From Tsukamurella spumae (lineage in GTDB: Bacteria > Actinomycetota > Actinomycetes > Mycobacteriales > Mycobacteriaceae), in NCBI RefSeq assembly GCF_012396015.1, contig NZ_JAAXOQ010000016.1:35523-99522 (forward strand): a stretch of 64,000 bases of DNA. The letters are read 5' to 3'. Below the pieces are notes generated by a model that saw nothing but the letters and a program-made list of their open reading frames with translations, had not been told where the DNA came from and did not search any database. Made by a program: the position numbers and the translations under genes. Every line of letters starts with the position of its first letter. Positions within the stretch are counted from its first letter, which is position 1. Below, piece after piece: positions 30,153 through 38,869 of this stretch.

Positions 30153-30878
30153 TTACTTCTTCGCGGCCTTCTTGGCGGGTGCCTTCTTGGCCGGAGCCTT
30201 CTTGGCGGGCGCCTTGGTCGCGGTCTTCTTCGCGGCGGTCGTCTTGGCCGGAGCCTTCTTGGCGGGCGCCTTGGTCGCGGTCTTCTTCGCGGCGGTCGTC
30301 TTGGCCGGAGCCTTCTTGGCGGGCGCCTTGGTCGCGGTCTTCTTCGCGGCCGTGGTCTTGGCCGGAGCCTTCTTGGCGGCCGCCTTGGTCGCGGTCTTGG
30401 TGGCGGCGGTCGTCTTGGCCGGAGCCTTCTTCGCCGTCGCCTTGGTCGCGGCGGTCGTCTTGGCCGGAGCCTTCTTCGCCGTCGCCTTGGTCGCGGCGGC
30501 CTTGGCGGTCGTCTTCTTCGCGGCGGTCTTCTTCGCGGCCGTGGTCTTGGTCGCGGTCGCGGAGCTGCGCCGCACGGCCGGGCCCGAGGACGGCAGCTTG
30601 GCCGAACCCGAGATGACGGCCTTGAACTGCGCACCGGGGCGGAACGCGGGGACGGAGGTGGGCTTGACCTTGACGGTCTCGCCCGTGCGCGGGTTGCGGG
30701 CCACCCGGGCGGCGCGCCTGCGCTGCTCGAAAACGCCGAACCCGGTGATGGTGACGGACTCACCCGCGTGCACGGCACGGACGATCGTGTCGACGATCGC
30801 CTCGACGGCTGCGCCGGCGGCGCGGCGGTCGGTGCCCAGCTTCTCGGTGAGCTCTTCGATCAGTTCTGCCTTGTTCAT
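30153..30878 (-). CDS. hupB: DNA-binding protein HU with Lys/Ala/Pro-rich tail (HupB)
   Basis: 241-aa nucleoid protein. Residues 1-90 are a canonical HU domain ([31 protein letters not shown]); residues ~100-241 form a very basic tail of [13 protein letters not shown] repeats, like the mycobacterial HupB/Hlp tail and somewhat longer. ATG 30878 is preferred over an in-frame start two codons earlier because of GAGGGAAG upstream. The mRNA leader contains a near-perfect palindrome. Confidence 0.97.
   Translation of the reverse strand: MNKAELIEELTEKLGTDRRAAGAAVEAIVDTIVRAVHAGESVTITGFGVFEQRRRAARVARNPRTGETVKVKPTSVPAFRPGAQFKAVISGSAKLPSSGPAVRRSSATATKTTAAKKTAAKKTTAKAAATKATAKKAPAKTTAATKATAKKAPAKTTAATKTATKAAAKKAPAKTTAAKKTATKAPAKKAPAKTTAAKKTATKAPAKKAPAKTTAAKKTATKAPAKKAPAKKAPAKKAAKK
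30170..30560. repeat. 57-bp tandem repeats encoding the HupB tail
   Basis: The unit beginning TTGGCCGGAGCC recurs at 30187, 30244, 30301, 30358 and 30415 (exact 57-bp steps, 19 codons), then at 30460 after a 45-bp step. Units in the 3' half are nearly identical at the DNA level. Copy number could vary between strains. Confidence 0.9.
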
Positions 30879-30902
30879 GAACAACTTCCCTCTGCGGTCG
30901 GT

Positions 30903-30919
30903 GGCTCACCGTGAGCCAA
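30903..30919. promoter_or_regulatory. Palindrome in the hupB leader
   Basis: TGGCTCAC (30903-30910), one base, then GTGAGCCA (30912-30919): 8-bp perfect arms. It lies between the predicted hupB -10 and its SD, where a bound protein or an RNA hairpin could control expression. Confidence 0.45.
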
Positions 30920-30928
30920 CTAGGGACA

Positions 30929-30958
30929 CCGTAAACGTACAATTGCATTCAGTCCAAG
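30929..30958 (-). promoter_or_regulatory. hupB promoter (-35/-10)
   Basis: On the minus strand TTGGAC (30958-30953) and TACGGT (30934-30929) are separated by 18 nt, giving a leader of about 45 nt. Confidence 0.45.
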
Positions 30959-30998
30959 AGCCACGCCATTTTTGATGGCGGGTGTGTCGGAAAGACAA

Positions 30999-31030
30999 GC
31001 GGCGGCACCGGTTCGATCCGGTACCGCCGC
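30999..31030 (-). terminator. leuCD terminator hairpin
   Basis: GCGGCGG-C-ACCGG pairs with CCGGT-A-CCGCCGC around loop TTCGAT, with one mismatch. It lies 15 bp past the leuD stop and is followed by a T-rich stretch on the minus strand. Confidence 0.65.
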
Positions 31031-31045
31031 GGGCCGCTCGAGAAG

Positions 31046-31633
31046 CTAGATCGTCACGGGTTTGTATGCGGGCCTACGGTTTTCGAACGCAGTGATCGCG
31101 CCGGCCTGCTGCAGAGTGATGCCGATGTCGTCCAGACCGGCCATCAGGCGGTGTCGGACCGGGTCATCGATCGTGAAGGGGACGACCAAGTCCCCGGCGG
31201 TGACCGTCCGGTCCTCGAGGTCGACGGTGATCTCCAGGCCCGGCTCGTTCTCGAGGGCCTTCCAGAGCAACTCGACGTTCTCCTGCTCGACGAGGGCGGC
31301 GACGAGGCCGGCCTTGCCCGAGTTCCCCCGGAAGATGTCGGCGAACCGCGACGAGATGACGACCCGGAAGCCGTAATCCATCAGCGCCCAGACCGCGTGC
31401 TCGCGGGAGCTGCCGGTACCGAAGTCCGGGCCCGCCACCAGGACCGAACCGCGGTCGTACGGCGGGATGTTGAGAATGAAGTTCGGATCGGTGCGCCAGG
31501 CCGAGAACAGGCCGTCCTCGAATCCGGTCCTGGTCACGCGCTTGAGGTAGACCGCGGGAATGATCTGGTCGGTGTCGACATTGGTGCGGCGCAGCGGCAC
31601 GCCGATGCCGGTGTGGGTGACGATGGCTTCCAT
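31046..31633 (-). CDS. leuD: 3-isopropylmalate dehydratase small subunit
   Basis: 195-aa subunit that, with LeuC, isomerises 2- to 3-isopropylmalate in leucine synthesis. Diagnostic aconitase-swivel motifs: [31 protein letters not shown] and [19 protein letters not shown] 31633 has AAGGAGA upstream. It follows leuC by 29 bp, so both are one transcript. Confidence 0.97.
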   Translation of the reverse strand: MEAIVTHTGIGVPLRRTNVDTDQIIPAVYLKRVTRTGFEDGLFSAWRTDPNFILNIPPYDRGSVLVAGPDFGTGSSREHAVWALMDYGFRVVISSRFADIFRGNSGKAGLVAALVEQENVELLWKALENEPGLEITVDLEDRTVTAGDLVVPFTIDDPVRHRLMAGLDDIGITLQQAGAITAFENRRPAYKPVTI

Positions 31634-31662
31634 GCTCGTTCTCCTTGAACTGCGGGCGGGCG

Positions 31663-33114
31663 CTACGCGCCGGCGACGGGGGCCAGATCGGCCGGGGCGG
31701 ACAGGGTGCCGCGAACGGCGGTCGCTGCGGCCACGACCGGCGAGACCAGGTGCGTGCGGCTGCCCTTGCCCTGGCGACCCTCGAAGTTCCGGTTCGACGT
31801 GGACGCCGACCGCTCGCCGGCCGCGAGCTGGTCCGGGTTCATGCCCAGGCACATCGAGCAACCCGCCTGGCGCCACTCCGCGCCGGCGTCGAGGAAGACC
31901 TGCCCCAGCCCCTCCTCCTCGGCCTGCGCGCGCACCCGCATGGAGCCCGGCACCACCAGCATTCGCACGCCGTCCGCGACCTTGCGACCGCGCAGCACCT
32001 CGGCCACGGCCCGCAGGTCCTCGATCCGGCCGTTGGTGCACGATCCGACGAAGACCGCGTCGACCGCGATGTCGCGCAGTGGCGTACCGGCCTCGAGGCC
32101 CATGTACTGCAGGGCCTTCGCCGCCGTCTCCTTCTCCCCGTCCGAGCCGAAGGACTCGGGGTCGGGGACCGAGGCGCTCAGGGGCGCACCCTGGCCGGGG
32201 TTGGTGCCCCAGGTGACGAACGGGGTCAGGGCGCTGCCGTCGATGTCGACCTCGGCGTCGAAAACGGCGCCCTCGTCGGTGCGCAGGGCGTCCCACGCCT
32301 CGATCGCCGCGTCCCATTCGGCACCCTTCGGCGCGTGCTGACGGCCCTTGAGGTAGTCGTAGGTGATCCGGTCGGGCGCGATCAGGCCGGCCCGGGCGCC
32401 CGCCTCGATCGACATGTTGCAGATGGTCATCCGCGCTTCCATCGACAGCTTCTCGATGGCGCTGCCGCGGTACTCCAGGACGTAGCCCTGACCACCGCCG
32501 GTGCCGATCTTGGCGATGATGGCGAGGATCAGGTCCTTCGAGGTGACGCCCGGCGGCAACTCGCCGCTGACATTGATCGCCATCGTCTTGAAGGGCTTGA
32601 GCGGCAGGGTCTGCGTGGCGAGCACGTGCTCGACCTCGGAGGTGCCGATGCCCATGGCGATCGCGCCGAAGGCGCCGTGCGTGGAGGTGTGACTGTCGCC
32701 GCACACCACCGTCATCCCCGGCTGAGTCAGGCCCAGCTGCGGGCCCATGACGTGGACGATGCCCTGCTCACCGTCGCCCATCGAGTGCAGGCGCACACCG
32801 AATTCGGCGCAGTTGCGGCGCAGGGTCTCGACCTGCGTGCGCGAGACCTCGTCGGCGATCGGCTGGACCAGCGTGTCCGTGGGCACGTTGTGATCCTCGG
32901 TCGCGATGGTGAGGTCCGGGCGGCGTACCGGACGACCGTTGAGACGCAGGCCGTCGAAGGCCTGAGGGCTGGTCACCTCGTGCACGAGGTGCAGGTCGAT
33001 GTAGATGAGATCGGGCTCGCGCGATGCGCCCTCGCCCTCCCCCTTGACGACGACGTGCTGGTCCCAGACCTTCTCTGCCATTGTCCGCGGCTGCATCATT
33101 CCCACCTGCTCCAT
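31663..33114 (-). CDS. leuC: 3-isopropylmalate dehydratase large subunit
   Basis: 483-aa aconitase-family [4Fe-4S] subunit. Cluster cysteines are visible in FVGSCTNGR and [10 protein letters not shown] (Cys419, Cys422); [14 protein letters not shown] and ATEDHNVPT are N-terminal signatures. The start is uncertain: ATG 33114 is given, but ATG 33099 or 33096 lies right after GGAGCAGGTGGGA, a better SD. Divergent from the IclR gene across 68 bp. Confidence 0.96.
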   Translation of the reverse strand: MEQVGMMQPRTMAEKVWDQHVVVKGEGEGASREPDLIYIDLHLVHEVTSPQAFDGLRLNGRPVRRPDLTIATEDHNVPTDTLVQPIADEVSRTQVETLRRNCAEFGVRLHSMGDGEQGIVHVMGPQLGLTQPGMTVVCGDSHTSTHGAFGAIAMGIGTSEVEHVLATQTLPLKPFKTMAINVSGELPPGVTSKDLILAIIAKIGTGGGQGYVLEYRGSAIEKLSMEARMTICNMSIEAGARAGLIAPDRITYDYLKGRQHAPKGAEWDAAIEAWDALRTDEGAVFDAEVDIDGSALTPFVTWGTNPGQGAPLSASVPDPESFGSDGEKETAAKALQYMGLEAGTPLRDIAVDAVFVGSCTNGRIEDLRAVAEVLRGRKVADGVRMLVVPGSMRVRAQAEEEGLGQVFLDAGAEWRQAGCSMCLGMNPDQLAAGERSASTSNRNFEGRQGKGSRTHLVSPVVAAATAVRGTLSAPADLAPVAGA

Positions 33115-33147
33115 GATCGGGCCCCGACGGTGAGCGCGGGCTGCGCG

Positions 33148-33176
33148 TTGAATCCCACCATGCGAGAGCCTAGTAT
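33148..33176 (+). promoter_or_regulatory. Promoter of the IclR gene, predicted leaderless
   Basis: TTGAAT (33148-33153) and TAGTAT (33171-33176) are spaced 17 nt, and the ATG at 33183 begins 7 nt after the -10. Transcription should start at the A of the ATG. The element lies within the 68-bp gap shared with leuC, so IclR bound here could control both directions. Confidence 0.6.
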
Positions 33177-33182
33177 CGAACT

Positions 33183-33905
33183 ATGGGACAGGATACCGCA
33201 CCGACCGACGCCCCCGAAACTCTCACCCCGGTGAGCGGCATCGGCGTGCTGGACAAGTCGGTGGCCGTGCTGCGCGCCGCTGCCGCGGAGCCCGCGACGC
33301 TGGCCGACCTGTGCGGCCGCACCGGCCTCCCGCGGGCCACCGCGCACCGTCTGGCCGTGGGACTCGAACTGCACGGATTGCTCACCAGGGACGGGGACGG
33401 CCTGTGGCGCCCCGGATCCGCGCTCCGGGAGCTGGCGGCCAGCACCGCCGACGCGCTGATCGATACCGCGGCCATGGTGCTGCCGCGGCTCCGGGAGATC
33501 ACCGGGGAATCGGTGCAGCTCTACCGCCGCGAGGGCGATCACCGCGTGTGCATCGCGGCCGCCGAGCCGCCCTCCGGCCTGCGGGACACGGTGCCCGTCG
33601 GCACGCGGCTGCCGATGACGGCGGGGTCGGGCGCGAAGGTGTTGGCCGCCTGGGGCGATCCGCGCACCGAACCGTCGTTCAGCGCGCGCACCCTCGCGGA
33701 CGTCCGCAAGCGGGGATGGGCGCAGAGCGCCGGCGAGCGCGAGAGCGGTGTCGCCAGCGTCTCCGCGCCCGTGCGCAACTCCCGCGGTGAGGTGGTCGCG
33801 GCGATCTCGGTGTCCGGCCCGATCGATCGCATGGGGCGGCGCCCCGGCGCGCGCTGGGCAGCGGATCTGCTCCAGGCGGCCGAGGCGCTCCAGCGTCGGA
33901 TCTGA
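33183..33905 (+). CDS. IclR family regulator next to leuCD
   Basis: 240-aa IclR-type protein: N-terminal winged helix (LDKSVAVLRAAAAEPATLAD, GLPRATAHRLAVGLELHGLL) and C-terminal effector domain (GESVQLYRREGDHRVCIAAA, AGSGAKVLAAWG, GVASVSAPVRNSRGEVVAAI). It is divergent from leuCD, as is the mycobacterial orthologue Rv2989, which suggests control of leucine genes. The effector is unknown; family members in Streptomyces called NdgR respond to amino acid supply. Confidence 0.93.
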   Translation: MGQDTAPTDAPETLTPVSGIGVLDKSVAVLRAAAAEPATLADLCGRTGLPRATAHRLAVGLELHGLLTRDGDGLWRPGSALRELAASTADALIDTAAMVLPRLREITGESVQLYRREGDHRVCIAAAEPPSGLRDTVPVGTRLPMTAGSGAKVLAAWGDPRTEPSFSARTLADVRKRGWAQSAGERESGVASVSAPVRNSRGEVVAAISVSGPIDRMGRRPGARWAADLLQAAEALQRRI

Positions 33906-33926
33906 CGGGGTCGGATCCGACGGCCG

Positions 33927-35028
33927 CTACGCGGCCCCCGTCACCCGGCAGGACACCGCGGCACCGTCGACCTCGAGGACCGCACCGATCCTGCTCGTGG
34001 TGTCCGCCATGCGGGCGGCGCGGTGGGCGATGACCGCCTCCGCGACGACCGGCCAGGCCTCGTGCCGAATGGCACGGCGCACCGACCGCGCGCCGTAGAC
34101 CGGATCGAAACCGGTGTCCACCAGGTGCTTCGCGACCGCGTCGTCGATGCTCAGGTCGACCCCGCGCTTGCGCGCCCGCTCGGCGAACTGATCGAGCTCG
34201 TGCCGTGCGACGGCCAGCGCGGTGTCGCCGGAGAGCTCCTCGAAGAGCGTGACCTCGTCGATCCGGTTGAGGAACTCGGGGTCGAAGAAACGCGCGATCG
34301 ACTGCTCCGAGATGCGGTCCAGGCGCCCCTCGAGGATCCGGTCCACGCGCTCGGACGCCGCCGCCGGGAGGACCCGGGTCACCGACCGCCCGGCGCGGTG
34401 CCACGCGCGCTCCTGCTCGGCCCTCAGCTCGCGGCTGCCGAGGTTGGAGGTCATGAACACCAGGCAGTTGCGGAAGTCGTAGCGCTGCTGGCCGTTCGCG
34501 AGGGTCAGCTGCCCCCGGTCGAGGACGTGCAGCAGTGCCCGCAGCACCGTCGTGTGCGCCTTCTCGACCTCGTCGAAGAGCACGATCCCCGGCATCGAGA
34601 CCGTGCCCTCGATCCGGTCCCGGTCGAAGACGCTCAGCCCCTCCTTGGAGCCCGAATAGCCCGGTGGCGCACCGGCGAAGGACGCCGCGTAGTGCTCCTG
34701 CGCCATCGCGGACATGTCCACCTGGCAGAAGTCGTCCGGGCCGGTCCGCAGCGCGGAGGCGAGTTGCCGAACGATCTCCGTCTTGCCGGTACCCGTGGGG
34801 CCGACGAGCAGGTGACTCGCCAGCGGGCGCGTCTTGTCGGTGAGGCCCGCCTGCACGACGGAGAGGGTCTTGAAGATCGACTCGATCGCGTGGTCCTGTC
34901 CGAAGACGTTCGCGCGCAGCTGCGCCAGGATCCGCGCCGCGTCGACCCGCCCGGGAGTGGGCGGGGCCGGACGCCCGGCCGCCGACGTCGACCCCCTCGG
35001 CGGCCAGGCGATCGGTGATGAAGGGCAC
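33927..35028 (-). CDS. AmiB-type AAA+ (Clp-like) ATPase, apparent one-base frameshift near the N-terminus
   Basis: Clp/HSP100-like single AAA_2 module: Walker A GPTGTGKT, Walker B IVLFDEVEKAH, pore-loop region APPGYSGSKEGL, sensor TSNLGS, and a C-terminal small domain (PVYGARSVRRAI). It resembles AmiB, the 42-kDa ATPase of the Pseudomonas amidase operon. The conserved lead-in ANVFGQDHAIESIF is in the ATPase frame but upstream of its only start codon (GTG 34856). A good GTG start 3 nt after amiE, giving PFITDRLAAEGVDVGG, is in another frame. Removing one G at about 34974-34976 joins them into ~366 aa. Either a sequence error or a real frameshift. Confidence 0.75.
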
Positions 35029-35031
35029 GGT

Positions 35032-36069
35032 CTACGCCTCGCGGGTCTTCTCGGTGGGCAGGGTGCCTACGGGGCAGTCGGCGACGCCGATGGTGTCGCG
35101 CGTGAAGGATTCGACCTGCTCGCGCGCGGCCTCGGCATCGGTGACCCACAGCTTGTAGAAGTCGAAGGGGCACTCGGCGACACCCTTGTCCCCCTCGCCG
35201 GCGGCGTGGATGCCCGTGTAACCGCGGTGGAGGATCTTGAACAGGTGGTTCTGCGACTGGTCGTGCTTGCGGGCGTCGCGGATCGTCGAGACCGACAGCT
35301 GCGCGTACTGGATGCCGTACTCCTCCTCGCCGGTCTCGCCGAGCGTGCGGCCGTCGAAGCCGATGATCGCCGAGTGGCCGAAGTAGGAGTAGACGCCGTC
35401 GAAGCCGGCGGCATTCGCGACGGCGACGTAGACGTTGTTCGCCCAGGCCATCGCCTTGGCCATGAGCACCTGCTGGTCCTTCGACGGGTACATGTAACCC
35501 TGGCACCGCACCACGAGCTCGGCGCCCTTCATGGCGCAGTCGCGCCAGATCTCCGGGTAGTTGCCGTCGTCGCAGACGATGAGCGAGACCTTGAGCCCCT
35601 TGGGACCGTCGACCACGTAGGTCGAGCTGCCGGGGTACCAGCCCTCGATCGGGGCCCACGGGATGATCTTGCGGTACTTCTGCACGATCTCGCCCTGGTC
35701 GTTGATGAGGATCAGGGTGTTGTAGGGCGGCTTGTTCGGGTGGTCCTCGTGCTGCTCGCCGGTGATGGAGAAGACGCCCCAGGTGCCGGCCTTGCGGCAG
35801 GCGTCGGAGAAGATCTTCGTCTCCTCGCCCGGGATCGCGGCGGCGGTGGCGTACATCTCGTCGGGGTCGTACATGATGCCCTGCGTGGAGTACTCGGGGA
35901 AGACGACGAGGTCCATGCCCGGCAGGCCGGCCTTCATGCCGACGATCATCTCGGCGATCTTGTGACAGTTCTCGATGACGCCGGCGCGGTCGTGCAGGCG
36001 CGGCATCTTGTAGTTGACGACGGCGACGCCGACGGTGTCCGGGCTCGAGGAGATGTCTCCGTGACGCAT
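35032..36069 (-). CDS. amiE: Aliphatic amidase
   Basis: 345-aa nitrilase-superfamily enzyme that hydrolyses short aliphatic amides (acetamide, propionamide) to acid and ammonia. The catalytic Glu59, Lys134 and Cys166 fall at exactly the residue numbers known for Pseudomonas AmiE, in [14 protein letters not shown] and [13 protein letters not shown]. The start [20 protein letters not shown] is also typical. It lies downstream of amiS on the same strand and is followed 3 nt later by the AmiB-like gene. Confidence 0.97.
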   Translation of the reverse strand: MRHGDISSSPDTVGVAVVNYKMPRLHDRAGVIENCHKIAEMIVGMKAGLPGMDLVVFPEYSTQGIMYDPDEMYATAAAIPGEETKIFSDACRKAGTWGVFSITGEQHEDHPNKPPYNTLILINDQGEIVQKYRKIIPWAPIEGWYPGSSTYVVDGPKGLKVSLIVCDDGNYPEIWRDCAMKGAELVVRCQGYMYPSKDQQVLMAKAMAWANNVYVAVANAAGFDGVYSYFGHSAIIGFDGRTLGETGEEEYGIQYAQLSVSTIRDARKHDQSQNHLFKILHRGYTGIHAAGEGDKGVAECPFDFYKLWVTDAEAAREQVESFTRDTIGVADCPVGTLPTEKTREA

Positions 36070-36124
36070 GATGGGTACCTTTCGTTGATTCCTGTGCGGA
36101 GGGATTGCGGTGCGATGGAAGGGG

Positions 36125-36739
36125 TTACGCGGGGGCCGGTTCCGGCATCGGCAGCTTCGGCAGGGCCTTGGCCGCCGCGGCGCTCACCACGAGGAGCGCC
36201 ACGGCGATGACGGCCGCCCACATCGCGGCGGTGCCGCTGGTGGGCCAGTTCCCGCGCCAGATCATCAGTGCGGGCAGGGTGCACGTCAGCTGCGAGCCCA
36301 GGAGGATCAGCCACCCGGTGAACGGGGTCAACGCGGTGACCCCGCAGGCGAGGATCAGGAAGAACATCAGCCACATGAACGCCCACACGAACCAGAGCAC
36401 GCCGAACACGGGGTCGGCGGCGAAGGAGAAGCTGCCGAACACGATCGCCATGGCGGCCACGAAGATCGAGTACCACCCGAGGCCGCGGCCGTCATTGCCC
36501 ATGAGGTTGTTGACGCCGACGTACAGGTAGGTGAAGCCGAACAGGTAGCTCGCGCCCGCCCCGAAGATCCCGTGGAGGTCACCGTCGGCGGCGACGACCG
36601 CCAGCGTCGGGAGGACCACCTGCATCGCCCCGACGAGAAGGTTGAACACGCCCGCCTCGCGGGCGGAGATCGCCCCGAGGAACCAGGCGCCGTTGACGAA
36701 CAGCACGGCTCCGACGAAGAACAATCCGATTGTGGTCAT
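36125..36739 (-). CDS. amiS: AmiS/UreI family amide/urea channel
   Basis: 204-aa membrane protein with six predicted helices. Family motifs include GAVLFVNG at helix 1, [16 protein letters not shown] and [13 protein letters not shown]. UreI relatives are proton-gated urea channels; AmiS is taken to pass short amides. ATG 36739 has GGGAG upstream. It is the first gene of the amiS-amiE-amiB set, directly behind the inverted repeat at 36754-36788. Confidence 0.93.
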   Translation of the reverse strand: MTTIGLFFVGAVLFVNGAWFLGAISAREAGVFNLLVGAMQVVLPTLAVVAADGDLHGIFGAGASYLFGFTYLYVGVNNLMGNDGRGLGWYSIFVAAMAIVFGSFSFAADPVFGVLWFVWAFMWLMFFLILACGVTALTPFTGWLILLGSQLTCTLPALMIWRGNWPTSGTAAMWAAVIAVALLVVSAAAAKALPKLPMPEPAPA

Positions 36740-36753
36740 CTCGACTCCCGATT

Positions 36754-36788
36754 TACTACCGATTCGGCACTATCTCTGATCGGTAGTA
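36754..36788. promoter_or_regulatory. Inverted repeat operator upstream of amiS
   Basis: TACTACCGAT (36754-36763) and ATCGGTAGTA (36779-36788) are perfect 10-bp reverse complements 15 nt apart. It sits 15-49 bp upstream of amiS, in the gap after the MarR gene, where an amide-responsive regulator would be expected to bind. Confidence 0.6.
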
Positions 36789-36845
36789 TTGGCGAGCCCC
36801 GCAGCGCGTGTCAGCGGAATCGGTGAAAAAAGTTCTGGAGAAGAC

Positions 36846-37199
36846 TCAGGAGAGGCGCTCGACGAGTGATCGCCACACGTCACGGCCGGTATCCGAGATC
36901 GAGAGCAGAACGCTGCGGCGGTCGCCGGGGGCGGGGCGACGGTAGGCCAGATTGCGTTCGACGAGGCGGTCCACCAGCCGGGTGGTGGACGACGGGGTCG
37001 TGCCCGTCCTGGCCGCCAGCTCCCCGACGGTGGCACCCTCGACCGCCGCGAGCAGACGCAGGGCACGGAAGTGCTCGACCGTGAGATCGTGCTCGGCGAG
37101 TGCGGGCGAGAGAACGTTCATGACGAGATCGTCGGCCTCGCACACCACGTCGAAGACCGTGCGATCCGGCGCCTCGGTGAGCTCCCTCCGCCCGCTCAT
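36846..37199 (-). CDS. MarR family regulator (AmiA-like)
   Basis: 117-aa winged-helix protein, shorter than typical MarR proteins (~140 aa): FRALRLLAAVEGATVGELAA, TTPSSTTRLVDRLVERNL (recognition helix) and RRPAPGDRRSVLLSISDTGR (wing). In Mycobacterium smegmatis a MarR-type protein, AmiA, represses the acetamidase operon; position here between the AmiC-like sensor and amiS supports the same role. SD GGGAGG precedes ATG 37199. Divergent from the sensor gene. Confidence 0.85.
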   Translation of the reverse strand: MSGRRELTEAPDRTVFDVVCEADDLVMNVLSPALAEHDLTVEHFRALRLLAAVEGATVGELAARTGTTPSSTTRLVDRLVERNLAYRRPAPGDRRSVLLSISDTGRDVWRSLVERLS

Positions 37200-37340
37200 G
37201 CCCGCCTCCCGAACGTCCGCCGTGCCAGTGCAATACGGTCACTCTAGCGCGAACCCGCCTGCGGGCGAAGCCGCTCGGCGTAGGCTCGCCTGTGCGCACC
37301 CGTCTGTGGTGCCGGCACTTCCGATGAGCGGACGCGATCG

Positions 37341-38387
37341 ATGAGCGAATACACCGTGGGGTTGCTCTACCCTCGGCGCGGCCCCGCGGGCCTGTTCGGC
37401 CCGTCGTGCCTGAGCTGCACCACCCTCGCGGCGGACGACATCAACGCCCGGGGCGGGATTCTGGGCCGTGAGCTGACGGTGCGCCCGATCGATTCCGCGA
37501 CGGGGGTCGACAATGTCACGCGGGAGATCGACACCCTTCTCGCCGCGGGCGAGATCGACGCGATCGTCGGCTGGCACACCTCCGACGTACGGCGGGCCCT
37601 CTCGGCCCGACTGGATCTGCGGGCCCCGTACGTCTACACCGCGCTCTACGAGGGCGGGGAGTCGACGGCGGGCGTCTTCCTCACCGGCGAGACCCCGGAG
37701 GCGCAGATCCGTCCCGCCCTCGAGTGGCTGCGGCGCGAGCGCGGAGTCGGCCGGTGGTGGATCGTGGGCAGCGACTACCTGTGGGCGCGCGGCAGCGCGA
37801 CGGCGTGCGCGCGATTCGCACGCGGGCTGGGCCAGGACATCGCCGGCATCGCGTTCGTACCGGTCGGCACGCACGACTTCTCCTCCGTGATCGCGGACAT
37901 CGCGCGATCCGGGGCCGACGGGGTGCTGATGCTGCTGCTGGGCCAGGACGCGGTCGAGTTCAACCGGGCCTTCGCCGCCGCCGGGCTCGACGGCGCCTTC
38001 GTCCGCTACTCGCCGCTGATGGACGAGCACATGCTCATGGCCTCGGGCGCCGACGCCACCGGCGACCTGTTCGCCTCCGCCGGATACTTCGACTCGGTCG
38101 TGACCTCGGAGTCGATGGAGTTCGGAGCGCACTACTTCGGCAGGTTCGGCGTGGACGCGTGCACGCCTACCTCGATGGGCGAGTCGTGCTTCGAGGGGAT
38201 GCTGCTGCTGGAGTCCCTCGTGACCACCGCCGGCAGCACGGACGTGCGCGACATCATGGCCGGCGTCGAGCGCGTGCGGTACGACGGTGCCCGGGGCACC
38301 ATGGGCCTCCGCGACGGCCACACCCGGCAGACGATGTACCTGGCACGAGCCGAGGGCTGCGACTTCGACGTGATCGATCAGCTGTGA
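37341..38387 (+). CDS. AmiC/UrtA-type periplasmic-binding-fold sensor (cytoplasmic)
   Basis: 348-aa type I periplasmic-binding fold (VGLLYPRRGPAGLFG, LAADDINARGGILGREL, IVGWHTSDVRRAL, DFSSVIADIARSGADGVLMLL, GESCFEGMLLLE) without a signal peptide, so it should act in the cytoplasm, as AmiC does in Pseudomonas, where it senses amides and restrains the antiterminator AmiR. No amiR (ANTAR) gene is present here. It could work through the MarR protein, as proposed for M. smegmatis. ATG 37341 chosen; ATG 37324 is out of frame. Confidence 0.85.
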   Translation: MSEYTVGLLYPRRGPAGLFGPSCLSCTTLAADDINARGGILGRELTVRPIDSATGVDNVTREIDTLLAAGEIDAIVGWHTSDVRRALSARLDLRAPYVYTALYEGGESTAGVFLTGETPEAQIRPALEWLRRERGVGRWWIVGSDYLWARGSATACARFARGLGQDIAGIAFVPVGTHDFSSVIADIARSGADGVLMLLLGQDAVEFNRAFAAAGLDGAFVRYSPLMDEHMLMASGADATGDLFASAGYFDSVVTSESMEFGAHYFGRFGVDACTPTSMGESCFEGMLLLESLVTTAGSTDVRDIMAGVERVRYDGARGTMGLRDGHTRQTMYLARAEGCDFDVIDQL

Positions 38388-38415
38388 GAATCCCGGCCCC
38401 ATGGCGCTTGACGAC

Positions 38416-38446
38416 GAAAGCCCGGATCCACAGGATCCGGGCTTTC
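38416..38446. terminator. Terminator hairpin between the AmiC gene and tRNA-Glu
   Basis: GAAAGCCCGGATCC and GGATCCGGGCTTTC form a perfect 14-bp stem with loop ACA. Symmetric, so it can serve both the rightward sensor gene and the leftward tRNA transcript. Confidence 0.85.
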
Positions 38447-38451
38447 CGCTG

Positions 38452-38524
38452 TACCCCCGATGGGATTCGAACCCACGCTACCGCCGTGAGAGGGCGGCGT
38501 CCTAGGCCGCTAGACGACGGGGGC
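38452..38524 (-). tRNA. tRNA-Glu (anticodon CTC), copy 1
   Basis: 73 nt on the minus strand. Acceptor GCCCCCG pairs with CGGGGGT, discriminator A; anticodon loop CCTCTCA; T-loop GTTCGAATC. No CCA encoded. Identical to the copy at 38595-38667. Confidence 0.95.
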
Positions 38525-38594
38525 TAGAACTGTGCCGCTGCGCCGAGGCGCCGCAGCAGTTCGATGAAGGTAACACAGCACCTGCATCGAAACG

Positions 38595-38667
38595 TACCCC
38601 CGATGGGATTCGAACCCACGCTACCGCCGTGAGAGGGCGGCGTCCTAGGCCGCTAGACGACGGGGGC
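38595..38667 (-). tRNA. tRNA-Glu (anticodon CTC), copy 2
   Basis: Identical 73-nt copy 70 bp from the first, same strand. The spacers differ, so the duplication is limited to the gene and a few flanking bases. Confidence 0.95.
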
Positions 38668-38704
38668 TAGGACACGTCCCCACTCACGCGGGGGCGTTGT
38701 CACG

Positions 38705-38776
38705 CTGGCCTACCAGGACTCGAACCTAGAACAACTGAACCAGAATCAGCCGTGTTGCCAATTACACCATAGGCCA
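38705..38776 (-). tRNA. tRNA-Gln (anticodon CTG)
   Basis: 72 nt: acceptor TGGCCTA/TAGGCCA, discriminator G, anticodon loop TTCTGGT, T-arm GGTTCGAGTCC. First of a probable Gln-Glu-Glu transcript read leftward. 38777-38869 between it and gltX shows no other feature. Confidence 0.95.
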
Positions 38777-38869
38777 TTGACTCTTCCCGAGGCCGTCTCC
38801 GACCTCGTTTTGAGCCGCGATCAAGCTTACCCAGCCGCACTGGGAACGCCAAATCGCCAGGTCAATCCC

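Noticed and set aside
30153..30580. Possible CRISPR-like array at the hupB 3' half
   Set aside because: Repeats are in frame with the HU tail, have no unique spacers and encode the expected Lys/Ala/Pro modules.
33927..38387. Search for an AmiR (ANTAR antiterminator) gene in the amide cassette
   Set aside because: No response-regulator-like or ANTAR protein is encoded on either strand; the only regulator-like genes are the MarR and AmiC-type ones.
38452..38776. Attachment site for an integrative element at the tRNA genes
   Set aside because: No integrase gene, and no partial tRNA repeat was found at the far side of the inositol island; the second tRNA-Glu is a complete gene.
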